A DNA stretch of 64,000 nt. Origin: Brevibacillus brevis (GTDB lineage Bacteria > Bacillota > Bacilli > Brevibacillales > Brevibacillaceae). How positions within the stretch are numbered: position 1 is the first letter of the stretch; each line of letters begins with the position of its first letter. The notes under the pieces were generated by a model, which was not told where the DNA came from, did no database searches, and worked only from the letters and a program-made list of their open reading frames with translations. The stretch spans positions 351,501 through 415,500 of the forward strand of contig NZ_LR134338.1 in NCBI RefSeq assembly GCF_900637055.1, given 5' to 3'. A program made the position numbers and the translations under genes. Positions 8,231 through 16,560 of this stretch are shown piece by piece.

Positions 8231-9008
8231 CGAACGGTTATACGACGAAAAGGAACTAGAAAAAAGCTGGCTGCTCAGTTACAGTGACCTGATTACGCTG
8301 TTGTTCGTGATCGTGATTATTATCGCGGCGATGCAGACGAAGAGCATTCAGTCACAAAAGGAAGAGGTCCAAAAGGAAAAAGCGAGCTTGGAGCAGGTGC
8401 ATGAGAGTCTCGACCTGCTCAACCTGCAAAAGCTGGAGCTGCAGCGAGAGGTCTACCAATTGGAGGCCCGCCAGAAGGAGCTCAAAGGCGAAAAAGAAAA
8501 AGAAGGCTCCGAAGACACCGTAAACATGCCGAAGCCGCCAATGGGCATGTCTGACTCGAGTGAGCGCGATATGGAGACGGTGCGCAACCAGCTATCCTCC
8601 GCTTTGGCTGAGCTGAATCTCGACTACGAGGAGAGCGAAGAAGGTTTGCGTATCCGTTTGCCGGAAACGATTTTGTTTACGAGTGGTTCGGCAGACTTAC
8701 AGCCCCAAGGGAAGCAAGTCGTTGGGACGGTAGCAGGGGTTTTGAAGCGCTTTGAGCACAAGGTGCGAATCGAGGGTTATACGGATGATGTGCCGATATC
8801 TCGCAGTTCTTACCAATCGAACTGGGAGCTGTCCTCGGCGCGCGCTATTTCAGTCATGCGTGAAATGGTTGATGCGCACTCCTTGCCAGCGTCTCGTTTT
8901 ACAGTGGCAGGCTTGGGCGAATACAAACCGCTTGTGGACAACTCCAACGCGGAGAACCGCGCGAAGAACCGCCGGGTAGAGATCGTGATTTTGGGGGAAA
9001 AAGAATAA
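8223..9008 (+). CDS. MotB-type stator protein with OmpA-like peptidoglycan-binding domain
   Basis: 261 residues from the ATG at 8223 (AGGCAGGAC upstream). A short cytoplasmic N-terminus precedes a single membrane helix containing SYSDLITLLFV; Asp22 corresponds to the ion-carrying aspartate of MotB. A coiled-coil linker (about 45-110) leads to an OmpA/MotB domain with LFTSGSADL, IEGYTDD and NWELSSARA, ending NRRVEIVI. It binds the wall and anchors the stator formed with the preceding protein. The two starts and stops overlap, so translation is coupled. Confidence 0.92.
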   Translation: MHDERLYDEKELEKSWLLSYSDLITLLFVIVIIIAAMQTKSIQSQKEEVQKEKASLEQVHESLDLLNLQKLELQREVYQLEARQKELKGEKEKEGSEDTVNMPKPPMGMSDSSERDMETVRNQLSSALAELNLDYEESEEGLRIRLPETILFTSGSADLQPQGKQVVGTVAGVLKRFEHKVRIEGYTDDVPISRSSYQSNWELSSARAISVMREMVDAHSLPASRFTVAGLGEYKPLVDNSNAENRAKNRRVEIVILGEKE

Positions 9009-9029
9009 TTCATTATTTTCAGATAAAAG

Positions 9030-9087
9030 CAGGATTTTTATATGCAGGGTAGAACTATATCCCGTATATATGAATCCTGTTTTTTTG
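9030..9087 (+). terminator. Probable terminator after the stator pair
   Basis: CAGGATT (9030-9036) pairs with AATCCTG (9073-9079) across a long loop with a small internal GGG/CCC helix, followed by seven T residues. The long loop makes it less certain than others here. Confidence 0.5.
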
Positions 9088-9162
9088 CTGCTATACCTAC
9101 TTATACTCCCCATTCGTTCCCCTTACTTTCGTACTAAAGTGGCAGAATATACAGGAAAATAG

Positions 9163-9249
9163 TTATACCCAGCTTGTGCACAAGGTCATGTGGATAATGT
9201 GGATAACTCTGTGGAGAACGCAAAAAATCCGTGATTTTCATGTGGACAT
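9163..9249. promoter_or_regulatory. Cluster of DnaA-box-like nonamers
   Basis: TGTGGATAA, the exact complement of the DnaA box TTATCCACA, occurs twice in tandem at 9189-9197 and 9198-9206. A one-mismatch copy, TGTGGAGAA, follows at 9210-9218. Weaker matches flank them: TTATACCCA at 9163, TTGTGCACA at 9174 and TGTGGACAT at 9241. The cluster fills the intergenic region before the amino-acid ABC transporter. dnaA, dnaN and other origin genes are not present, so it is more likely a DnaA-binding cluster than oriC. Confidence 0.6.
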
Positions 9250-9297
9250 CGCTGGGGACAAAATGGGCAGATAGAGAGACACAAGGGGGATTTCGAA

Positions 9298-10089
9298 ATG
9301 CGTATCGGGACAAATTGGTTCAAATCGCTCGCGTTGGTCGTCGGTGTGGGGGTACTCCTCGCAGGCTGTGGATCGGGTGGTCAGCAAACGTCTGGCAGTG
9401 GCGGTTCGGGTGACAAGGTGTACGTAGTCGGTACAGATGCGGCATATCCACCGTTCCAAATGCTTGAGGCAGACAAGATTAGTGGCCACGACATCGATGT
9501 GATGAACGCGATCGCGGAAGCTGGCGGATTCAAGATCGAGTGGAAAAACACCGGGTGGGACCCGCTTTTTGATGGACTGGACAAAGGGACGGTTGATATT
9601 GGAATCTCGTCTATTACGATCACGGAGAAGCGCAAGGAGAAATACGATTTTTCGGACTCATACTTTGAAGCGAATCAACTCATTCTGGTAGCGGAAGATT
9701 CTCCAGTGACGAAGCTTGCGGATTTGAAAGGCAAGAAGATCGGGGTTCAAGCTGCGACCACGGGTGAAGAAGTGGTCAAAAAAGCGTTTGGAGATACGTA
9801 CGAAGGCTTGAAAGGCTATGACGACATGCCATCCTCCGTCGATGACTTCTTTAATGGGCGGGTCGATGCAGTGATTGGTGACAATGGCGTTTTGTCCTAC
9901 TACGTGAATAAAGTAAAAGATAAGAAGTTTAAGCTCATTAAAGATGATACCTTTGAAAAAGAATTTTACGGAATTATCGTGAAAAAGGGCAATACCGATG
10001 CGATGAACAAAATCAACGATGGATTGAAAAAGATAAAAGAAAATGGAAAGCTGCAGGAAATTTACACCCAGTACTTTGGCAATAAGTAG
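9298..10089 (+). CDS. Amino-acid ABC transporter substrate-binding lipoprotein
   Basis: 263 residues. A signal peptide ends in the lipobox LLAGC (Cys24), followed by a glycine/serine linker, so the protein is a membrane-anchored lipoprotein outside the cell. The family 3 solute-binding domain shows GTDAAYPPF, GHDIDVMNAIAEAGG, DIGISSITITEKRKEKYDFSD and KGKKIGVQAATTGEE, as in receptors for glutamine, histidine, arginine or cystine. The ATG follows AAGGGGG by 8 bases. A permease gene follows after a hairpin; no ATPase gene is nearby. The exact ligand is not determinable. Confidence 0.92.
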   Translation: MRIGTNWFKSLALVVGVGVLLAGCGSGGQQTSGSGGSGDKVYVVGTDAAYPPFQMLEADKISGHDIDVMNAIAEAGGFKIEWKNTGWDPLFDGLDKGTVDIGISSITITEKRKEKYDFSDSYFEANQLILVAEDSPVTKLADLKGKKIGVQAATTGEEVVKKAFGDTYEGLKGYDDMPSSVDDFFNGRVDAVIGDNGVLSYYVNKVKDKKFKLIKDDTFEKEFYGIIVKKGNTDAMNKINDGLKKIKENGKLQEIYTQYFGNK

Positions 10090-10100
10090 GCAGTAAAATG

Positions 10101-10129
10101 GCCGGGTGCGTCCTTACGACGTAGCCGGC
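10101..10129 (+). promoter_or_regulatory. Intercistronic stem-loop between binding protein and permease
   Basis: A 12-bp stem with one mismatch and one wobble, loop CTTAC, and no long T tract. Such hairpins often protect the binding-protein message and lower downstream permease expression; that role is inferred. Confidence 0.5.
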
Positions 10130-10176
10130 GTTTGTTCGCAACTTGGCTTGCTGACATAAGAAGGGAGGATTAGCCA

Positions 10177-10851
10177 TTGGACTGGAGTGTCATCTACGAC
10201 TATCGAGAGCTGTTTATCCGAGGCATTATTAATACGATTTTACTAACGGCAGTGGCTACGGTTTGCGGAACATTTTTGGGGTTGTTCATCAGCTTGGGCA
10301 AAATGTCCTCCAAGCGAATCTTGCGTTGGACCTGTTCGATTTACGTAGAGCTGTTTCGGGGAACACCGATGTTGGTCCAAATTTTGCTGATTCATTTTGC
10401 GGTGATTCCGTCGATTTGGGGTATTCTGTATCCGGGAGCGAGCAGCCCGGAAGCAATTTATTCAGGCTTCGTCGCGCTATCGCTCAATGCGGCTGCCTAT
10501 ATGGCGGAAATCTTTCGGGCTGGCATCCAATCCATTGATCCGGGGCAAATGGAAGCGGCACGATCACTTGGCATGAACAAGGGCCTTGCGATGCGCCAAA
10601 TTATACTTCCGCAAGCGTTTACACGAATGCTGCCTGCGATCGGAAATGAGTTTATTGCTCTCTTGAAAGATTCGTCCCTTCTGGCAGTGATTGCGACACC
10701 GGAATTGAACTACGCAGCCATGAACGTGGCGAAAAGTACATTTGAGCGCTACCCCCCGTATTTAACGGAAGCGGCGGTTTACCTGGTACTTACGTTGTTC
10801 TTGTCCCGTGTAGTCGTGAGAGGACTTGAGAAAAAATACTCCACACGGTAA
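10177..10851 (+). CDS. Amino-acid ABC transporter permease (HisM/GlnP type)
   Basis: 224 residues from a TTG at 10177 with AAGGGAGGAT 6 bases upstream. About five membrane helices, the N-terminal GIINTILLTA of polar amino-acid permeases, YVELFRGTPMLVQ, and the ATPase-docking loop EAARSLGMNKGLAMRQIILPQA. It partners with the preceding binding lipoprotein. An ATP-binding subunit normally completes this operon but the next gene is a cold-shock protein, so the ATPase must come from elsewhere. A TCCACACG/CGTGTGGA hairpin spans the stop codon (10840-10863). Confidence 0.92.
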   Translation: MDWSVIYDYRELFIRGIINTILLTAVATVCGTFLGLFISLGKMSSKRILRWTCSIYVELFRGTPMLVQILLIHFAVIPSIWGILYPGASSPEAIYSGFVALSLNAAAYMAEIFRAGIQSIDPGQMEAARSLGMNKGLAMRQIILPQAFTRMLPAIGNEFIALLKDSSLLAVIATPELNYAAMNVAKSTFERYPPYLTEAAVYLVLTLFLSRVVVRGLEKKYSTR

Positions 10852-10932
10852 TGAGCGTGTGGAATGAATCGCCTGAATCAGGGAAAGCTAAACGTGATTT
10901 TATTTTCACAAAAGAAAGGGTTGTGCTGTTTC

Positions 10933-11130
10933 ATGCAAGGCAAAGTAAAATGGTTTAATGCAGAAAAAGGCTTTGGCTTTATTGAACGAGAAGACGGTGA
11001 TGACGTATTCGTCCATTTTTCGGCGATTCAGTCGGATGGGTTTCGTTCGTTAGATGAGGGACAGGCTGTAGAATTCGACATTGTAGAAGGGGACCGAGGT
11101 CCACAAGCGGCGAACGTCGTGAAGTTATAA
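10933..11130 (+). CDS. Cold-shock protein, CspA/CspB family
   Basis: 65 residues, the canonical size. It contains RNP1 KGFGFIE and RNP2 VFVHFSAI within a single OB-fold domain (MQGKVKWFN start, ending [10 protein letters not shown]). These proteins bind single-stranded nucleic acids and act as RNA chaperones during cold shock or growth transitions. The internal ATG at 10933 is chosen because the family begins exactly here, although GAAAGGG is 12 bases away. It is followed by a strong terminator. Confidence 0.95.
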   Translation: MQGKVKWFNAEKGFGFIEREDGDDVFVHFSAIQSDGFRSLDEGQAVEFDIVEGDRGPQAANVVKL

Positions 11131-11145
11131 ACGAAACAATAGCAA

Positions 11146-11187
11146 AATCCCCCTGTTTCCTTGATAGGACAGGGGGATTCGTTTTTT
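11146..11187. terminator. Terminator of the cold-shock gene
   Basis: AATCCCCCTGT (11146-11156) pairs with ACAGGGGGATT (11169-11179), extended by a CCT/AGG pair inside the loop, with a T6 run at 11182-11187. Convergent to the HD-GYP gene and may serve both. Confidence 0.88.
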
Positions 11188-11195
11188 CCACGTGT

Positions 11196-12248
11196 TTAAC
11201 TGATCATTCTTTGAATGCTTAGGGAACGCTGCAATCTCAGGTCTATAAAATCATTACCTCTACGAACGAGAGGGCGCATAGGCTCATCAGTATGAATCAT
11301 AATGATTTCGACGTGGTCGCCATTGTTCAAAAGCGCATGGGAGCCGACGTAAAGTAAGATAATGTAATGGATAAAACGAGATACAATCATCGGATTTAAT
11401 TGGCCTGAACAAGCTAACTCCCACAGAACATTCGCGGCTTCAAAGGGAGAGGTTCCCTTCCGATACACGCGATCTGCGCATATTGCATCAAATACGTCTG
11501 CGACACTGATGATTTGGCATTCTAAAGGGATGCCATCTTTTTTTCGTCCAAGGGGATATCCACTTCCATCCCAACGTTCGTGGTGCATCAGAGCGCATTG
11601 TGCCAGCAAATTGTCGGCATCGTCCATCTTGCGCAGGAGCTCGTAGCCGTATACGGTATGCTTTTTCATAATCGTATACTCTTCGTCTGTCAAACGCTCT
11701 GGCTTGGACAGCACCTCATCGGGAATTTTCATTTTGCCGATGTCATGGAGAAGACCTGCAAGGCCCAAAAAATGAACATCACGTTGTGGCAATCCTATGA
11801 TTTTTCCGATTAAGGCTGCCACGATACCTACATGCAGGGAGTGGCGATACGTATAACTTTCTATTCCTTCATTCAAATAAATGAAGCGCAGAAATCTCAT
11901 GTGATGAAGAACTTGATCGAGCATAGGATGAACAGCGTCGCTAAATTGTTGCAGTCGGGGGGTATCCCCATTTGCGAGCTGGTTAAATAAATACTCGGTT
12001 TTTTGTACGGCTACCATATAAGCCTTTGCAGCCTCTGCCTCACTCCAATGAAGGAGAGGAAAAGGCATTTCGGGTGCTTCCGAGTCAGTAGTGACGTGTA
12101 CGGCTTCCACCTGGTGAGCCTCTAAGAGTCGTATATCACTTAGATGAAGGATTGCACCAGCGGGTAATAAAAGCAGGCCGTACTCGTTGTAGACGTCTTG
12201 AGCGAGCGTTGTTCCGATAAGTGAATGGGAAGGTTTTACCTCGGCCAT
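11196..12248 (-). CDS. HD-GYP domain protein, putative cyclic-di-GMP phosphodiesterase
   Basis: 350 residues on the minus strand, no membrane segment. The HD-GYP domain has HVGIVAALIGKIIG, GLLHDIGKMKIPDEVL with the metal-binding His-Asp, KHTVYGYELL, and MHHERWDGSGYP with the GYP triad, followed by VADVFDAICADRVYRKG. Such domains hydrolyse cyclic-di-GMP. The first 120 residues resemble a small sensory or beta-strand domain seen in Bacillales homologues. The start has GGAGGAATCCTC just upstream. It is a single-gene unit between the csp terminator and hpf. Confidence 0.88.
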   Translation of the reverse strand: MAEVKPSHSLIGTTLAQDVYNEYGLLLLPAGAILHLSDIRLLEAHQVEAVHVTTDSEAPEMPFPLLHWSEAEAAKAYMVAVQKTEYLFNQLANGDTPRLQQFSDAVHPMLDQVLHHMRFLRFIYLNEGIESYTYRHSLHVGIVAALIGKIIGLPQRDVHFLGLAGLLHDIGKMKIPDEVLSKPERLTDEEYTIMKKHTVYGYELLRKMDDADNLLAQCALMHHERWDGSGYPLGRKKDGIPLECQIISVADVFDAICADRVYRKGTSPFEAANVLWELACSGQLNPMIVSRFIHYIILLYVGSHALLNNGDHVEIIMIHTDEPMRPLVRRGNDFIDLRLQRSLSIQRMIS

Positions 12249-12399
12249 GAGGATTCCTCCAGTGCGATGTACGACCGCGATATAAGATAGGATGACTACC
12301 TCTCCTATTATAGCATAGGGAATCTAGTAAGTATTGGTAAAATAATGTCGGATATTGATGGTTTGTAAAAGATTTGCAAAGATTTTTTTAAGCTGAGTG

Positions 12400-12426
12400 G
12401 AAGGATTATTTACAGAAGTGCCGAAT
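12400..12426 (+). promoter_or_regulatory. Candidate sigma-H promoter for hpf
   Basis: GAAGGATTA at 12400-12408 and CGAAT at 12422-12426, 13 bases apart, approximate the sigma-H consensus RWAGGANNT-N(12-14)-HGAAT. In Bacillus subtilis hpf (yvyD) is known to be driven by sigma-B and sigma-H, which supports the call. No clear sigma-B match was found. Confidence 0.45.
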
Positions 12427-12457
12427 ACGTATGTATAGACGGAAGGAGGTTGGAACC

Positions 12458-13021
12458 ATGAAATTTAACATTCGTGGAGAAAACATTCAAGTCACCGCTG
12501 CGCTTAGAGAATATGTCGAAAAGAAAGTCGGCCGTCTGGAAAAGTATTTTGAAACTCCACAGCCTACAGAAGTACAAGTCACCATGCATGTACATCGCGG
12601 AGAAGGCACGATCGAGGTAACTATCCCACTTAGTGGGGTCATTATCCGAGCGGAGGAAACGCACGAAGATATGTATGCTGCTATCGATCTGGTAGTAGAA
12701 AAGCTGGAACGTCAGATTCGCAAACACAAGACGAAGCTGATGCGGAAGCTGCGAGTGGATTCGACAGGAAGAATCGCACAGCGCGAGAGTCAACCAGTAG
12801 CAGTCATGATCCCGGATGTGGATGAAGAGGATATCGACATTGACATCGATATCGTTCGAACCAAACGCTTCGATCTGAAGCCGATGGATGCACAGGAAGC
12901 GGTCATGCAGATGGATATGCTGGGACACAGCTTCTTCGTTTTCCAAAACAGTGACACCAATGACGTCAGTGTGGTGTATCGCCGAAATGATGGGCGTTAC
13001 GGATTAATTGAACCAAAATAA
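12458..13021 (+). CDS. hpf: Ribosome hibernation-promoting factor, long form
   Basis: 187 residues, the long-HPF length of Firmicutes. N-terminal ribosome-binding domain MKFNIRGENIQVTAALREYVEKKVGRLEKYF, an acidic linker (DEEDIDIDIDI), and a C-terminal dimerisation domain (MDAQEAVMQMDMLGHSFFVFQN, then VVYRRNDGRYGLIEP). It dimerises 70S ribosomes into inactive 100S particles in stationary phase. The ATG at 12458 has GGAAGGAGG 8 bases before it. It immediately precedes secA, as in Bacillus subtilis. Confidence 0.96.
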   Translation: MKFNIRGENIQVTAALREYVEKKVGRLEKYFETPQPTEVQVTMHVHRGEGTIEVTIPLSGVIIRAEETHEDMYAAIDLVVEKLERQIRKHKTKLMRKLRVDSTGRIAQRESQPVAVMIPDVDEEDIDIDIDIVRTKRFDLKPMDAQEAVMQMDMLGHSFFVFQNSDTNDVSVVYRRNDGRYGLIEPK

Positions 13022-13054
13022 CGAAACTTTACACATTCTCATTCGTATAAGACT

Positions 13055-13082
13055 AGGGAGTTGCTATTGGCAACTCCCTTTA
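13055..13082 (+). terminator. Probable terminator after hpf
   Basis: AGGGAGTTGC (13055-13064) and GCAACTCCCT (13070-13079) form a 10-bp stem with a 5-base loop. The T tract is only three bases, so some readthrough into secA is possible. Confidence 0.6.
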
Positions 13083-13220
13083 CTTGTGTAGAGGATGCTC
13101 TATTTGATAAAATATCTTTTTAGAAAGTATTATTTTCGTAGAATCGGTATTTTTTTTTATTATCTGGACTCATGCCGGCTTGTGCATTTTTGTTTGGCAG
13201 CATATGGAAGGGGTGTCCTC

Positions 13221-15740
13221 ATGTTAGGACTCGTTAAAAAGATATTTGGCGATAGCAATGAACGTGAAGTAAAGAAGATGTTTAAGCGTGTAGAAAGTAT
13301 CAACGCGCTGGAACCAACGATTAAGGCACTCTCGGATGACCAATTGCGGGAGAAAACAGCTGAGTTTAAGGCTCGCTTGGCAAATGGAGAAGAACTGGAC
13401 AAAATTTTGAATGAAGCGTTTGCCGTTGTACGTGAAGCATCGATCCGTGTACTGGGTATGCGTCACTTCGACGTCCAGATGATTGGTGGTATGGTTCTTC
13501 AGGAAGGCCGTATCTCCGAGATGAAGACGGGTGAAGGTAAAACGCTGGTTGCGACACTGGCGACATACCTGAACGCCTTGATGGGAAAAGGCGTCCACGT
13601 CGTTACCGTGAACGAATACTTGGCTGAGCGTGACTCGACTATCATGGGTAGGCTGTATAACTTCCTCGGACTGACAGTTGGTTTGAACAAGAATGGACTG
13701 AGCCCGGAAGAAAAACGCGAAGCATACGCGTGTGATATTACGTATGGTACGAACAATGAGTTTGGTTTCGATTACCTGCGTGACAATATGGTTCTGTACA
13801 AGGAACAAATGGTGCAACGTCCGCTCTTCTTCGCTATCATCGACGAGGTGGACAGCATTTTGATTGACGAAGCACGTACGCCGTTGATCATCTCCGGTTC
13901 TGCTAACAAATCGACAGAGCTGTACTACATCTGCTCGCATTTTGTGAAACGATTGGAAGAAGAAAAAGATTTCACCATCGATGAGAAGCTGAAAATCGTC
14001 AACCTCACAGATGAAGGTGTGAGCAAAGTCGAACAGGCATTCAACATTGACAACCTGTACGATACGGCACATATCACTTTGAACCACCACATTACGGCGG
14101 CATTGAAAGCACAAGTGCTGTTCAAGCGCGATGTCGATTATGTGGTGCAGGAAGGCGAAGTGGTGATCGTTGACGAGTTCACCGGACGTCTAATGGTTGG
14201 ACGTCGTTACAGCGATGGCTTGCATCAAGCGATTGAAGCCAAAGAAGGTCTGCGTGTCCAAAGCGAGAGCATGACACTGGCGACCATTACTTTGCAAAAC
14301 TACTTCCGTATGTACGAGAAGCTGGCGGGTATGACAGGTACAGCGAAGACGGAAGAAGAAGAGTTCAAAAAGATTTACGGTCTTGATGTTGTGGTGATTC
14401 CAACGAATAAGCCTGTACAGCGTATCGATTCACCTGACCTTGTTTTCAAAACAGAGGCAGCCAAATATCGTGCGGTTGTAAACGACATTGTCGAGCGCCA
14501 CAAAAAGGGCCAACCGATCCTGGTAGGTACCATTTCCATCGAAAACTCGGAGCGTTTGTCTCAAATGCTGAAGCAAAAAGGCGTACCGCATAACGTATTG
14601 AACGCGAAGCAGCATGAACGCGAGGCGGAAATCGTTGCACGTGCAGGTGTGTACGGAGCGGTTACCATTGCGACAAACATGGCGGGTCGCGGTACGGACA
14701 TTCAGCTTGGCGAAGGTGTTGCGGAGCTGGGCGGTCTTCATATTATCGGTACAGAACGCCACGAGAGCCGTCGGATTGACAATCAGCTGCGCGGTCGTGC
14801 CGGTCGTCAGGGGGACCCGGGTTCATCCCAGTTCTTCCTCTCGATGCAAGATGAGCTGATGCGTCGTTTCGGTGCGGACAATATCATGAATATGATGGAT
14901 CGTTTGGGGATGGAAGAGGATATGCCGATCGAGAGCCGCCTGGTTACTCGTGCGGTAGAATCCGCGCAGAAGCGTGTAGAGGGATCGAACTTCGATGCAC
15001 GTAAAGGCGTTCTCCAGTACGACGATGTGATGAATCAGCAGCGTCTGGTTGTCTACAAACAGCGTAAAGACATCCTGGAACAGGAAAATCTCAGCGATGT
15101 TGCTTTGAATATGATCTATGCAGTGGTGGAGCGTGCAGTGTCTCTGCATTGTCCAAAAGAAGAGGTACCAGAGGATTGGGATCTGCAAGCAATGGCCGAT
15201 GCTGCCAATAATGGGTTCCTCCATGAAGAAACGATTACGGCTAAAATGCTGAAAGGCATGGAAGCAGAAGAAATTCTCGAGTTGTTGAAGGCAGAAGTCG
15301 ATAAGCAGTACAAACAGCGTGAAGAAGAAATCGGCGAATCGATTCGCGAGTTTGAAAAAGTCGTCATTCTGCGTGCTGTCGACAGCAAGTGGATGGATCA
15401 CATCGATGCGATGGATCAGTTGCGTCAAGGGATTCACCTGCGCGCCTACGCACAGAACGACCCGCTTCGTGAGTACCAGTTCGAAGGATACGAAATGTAT
15501 CAAGGTATGCTGGCTGCTGTTCAGGAAGAAGTCGCTATGTATATCATGAAGGCTGAAGTCAGCCAAAACCTGGAGTGTCAGGATGTCATTCGCGGTCAAG
15601 GAATCGACCCGGACAACTTGCAAACTTCCGGACCATCTGATCGTCCAGATCCAGAGACCTCCGGTGATGCTGATCCAAAGAACCGTGCACAGCGTCGCGC
15701 TCAGGAGCAAGAACGCAAACGCCAAAATAAGAAACAATAG
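13221..15740 (+). CDS. secA: Preprotein translocase ATPase SecA
   Basis: 839 residues from the ATG at 13221 (GGAAGGGG upstream); the open frame before it is not SecA-like. Walker A MKTGEGKT at residues 101-108, DEVD at 208-211, the preprotein-binding and two nucleotide-binding domains, the conserved [12 protein letters not shown] and [14 protein letters not shown] motifs, and the helical scaffold ([30 protein letters not shown]). SecA drives post-translational export through SecYEG. The C-terminus ends in a basic [19 protein letters not shown] tail and lacks the usual zinc-binding CxCxSGKKYKxCH motif. Confidence 0.97.
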   Translation: MLGLVKKIFGDSNEREVKKMFKRVESINALEPTIKALSDDQLREKTAEFKARLANGEELDKILNEAFAVVREASIRVLGMRHFDVQMIGGMVLQEGRISEMKTGEGKTLVATLATYLNALMGKGVHVVTVNEYLAERDSTIMGRLYNFLGLTVGLNKNGLSPEEKREAYACDITYGTNNEFGFDYLRDNMVLYKEQMVQRPLFFAIIDEVDSILIDEARTPLIISGSANKSTELYYICSHFVKRLEEEKDFTIDEKLKIVNLTDEGVSKVEQAFNIDNLYDTAHITLNHHITAALKAQVLFKRDVDYVVQEGEVVIVDEFTGRLMVGRRYSDGLHQAIEAKEGLRVQSESMTLATITLQNYFRMYEKLAGMTGTAKTEEEEFKKIYGLDVVVIPTNKPVQRIDSPDLVFKTEAAKYRAVVNDIVERHKKGQPILVGTISIENSERLSQMLKQKGVPHNVLNAKQHEREAEIVARAGVYGAVTIATNMAGRGTDIQLGEGVAELGGLHIIGTERHESRRIDNQLRGRAGRQGDPGSSQFFLSMQDELMRRFGADNIMNMMDRLGMEEDMPIESRLVTRAVESAQKRVEGSNFDARKGVLQYDDVMNQQRLVVYKQRKDILEQENLSDVALNMIYAVVERAVSLHCPKEEVPEDWDLQAMADAANNGFLHEETITAKMLKGMEAEEILELLKAEVDKQYKQREEEIGESIREFEKVVILRAVDSKWMDHIDAMDQLRQGIHLRAYAQNDPLREYQFEGYEMYQGMLAAVQEEVAMYIMKAEVSQNLECQDVIRGQGIDPDNLQTSGPSDRPDPETSGDADPKNRAQRRAQEQERKRQNKKQ

Positions 15741-15749
15741 CAATGACAG

Positions 15750-15798
15750 AACATTCTTCTCGTATCGGCAAATTCGGTACGAGGGGAATGTTTTTTTC
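15750..15798 (+). terminator. Terminator of secA
   Basis: ACATTC and CTCGTA (15751-15764) pair with TACGAG and GAATGT (15778-15791) around a small internal loop, then seven T residues. Confidence 0.85.
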
Positions 15799-15984
15799 TT
15801 GCCCATTCCTAATGCCTTGACAGTATTCGTCCTCATCTATTCTTCCTCGTCTAATATAAACGATCTATTTGTCTAACACTGGTAAATGTGATCGAACGAT
15901 TCAAGTGGTAATTATCTGAAAAATAAATAGAATCGTAAGTACAACACTTTTACCAAAAATTCACGAAGACGGGGGAATGAACAA

Positions 15985-16446
15985 ATGAGAACGTCAGTGA
16001 ACGTGATGGGGATACAAACGAAGAATATTATGGAGCGCATTTCCGTTACTTTAAAAGCAGTCCTAAAGACAGGAAAAGAAAATAAAAAAGTACAGCTCAT
16101 TGAAAAGGAGGAGGGAATCGAATTACCGAGAGTCATCTCAGCGCAAGACCCGGTCTTTGAGGACAAGCGACTGATGGAGGAAATTCCGGAGCCGAATTGG
16201 AATGAGGCTTTGATCGCACCGCCGAATGGCATGGTGGATCGAACGCGTGAAAGTCCGCTAGCCAAAAAATATCGGAAAACGCACAACTGGAAGCGACAAG
16301 CTGTCATCAAGCAAGCTTACCAGCTGAGAGCAAGCGAAGCTCGGCGTACCCATCTCCATCTGGTTACTGCACCACAGGCGGAAAATAAACAACCACATGA
16401 AATCCGAGACCTGAGATCCTCGCCATCACCACCGGTGGCAACGTGA
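15985..16446 (+). CDS. Hypothetical basic protein
   Basis: Not recognised. 153 residues from an ATG preceded by ACGGGGGAATGAACAA, a plausible ribosome binding site. No signal peptide or membrane helix. The middle holds an acidic, proline-containing stretch (EEIPEPNWNEALIAPPNG) and the C-terminal half is rich in arginine, lysine and histidine (KKYRKTHNWKRQAVIKQAY), ending in a low-complexity proline/serine tail. It lies alone between secA and prfB and could be a lineage-specific gene. Coding status rests on ribosome binding site and length only. Confidence 0.5.
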   Translation: MRTSVNVMGIQTKNIMERISVTLKAVLKTGKENKKVQLIEKEEGIELPRVISAQDPVFEDKRLMEEIPEPNWNEALIAPPNGMVDRTRESPLAKKYRKTHNWKRQAVIKQAYQLRASEARRTHLHLVTAPQAENKQPHEIRDLRSSPSPPVAT

Positions 16447-16560
16447 TAAAGTGTAGCGGCGAAGTCCCTTTTCTAAATGCGACAAGCTGCCGTATTTGCG
16501 CATCTGGCAAATTACGTTACAATAAAACATAGCTTACGTAAAGAGAAGGTGATTCGCAAC

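Noticed and set aside
9163-9249. Chromosomal replication origin
   Set aside because: DnaA boxes are present, but dnaA, dnaN, recF, gyrB and a clear AT-rich unwinding region are absent.
14823-15836. Long open frame on the minus strand opposite secA (337 codons), and similar ones opposite argG (31882-32964) and argH (32805-34157)
   Set aside because: No ribosome binding sites, no recognisable domains, and cysteine/histidine/phenylalanine-rich translations typical of antisense shadows of strong genes.
15600-15840. SecA zinc motif displaced by a frameshift
   Set aside because: No CPCGSGKKYK-like sequence in the other two forward frames up to the terminator.
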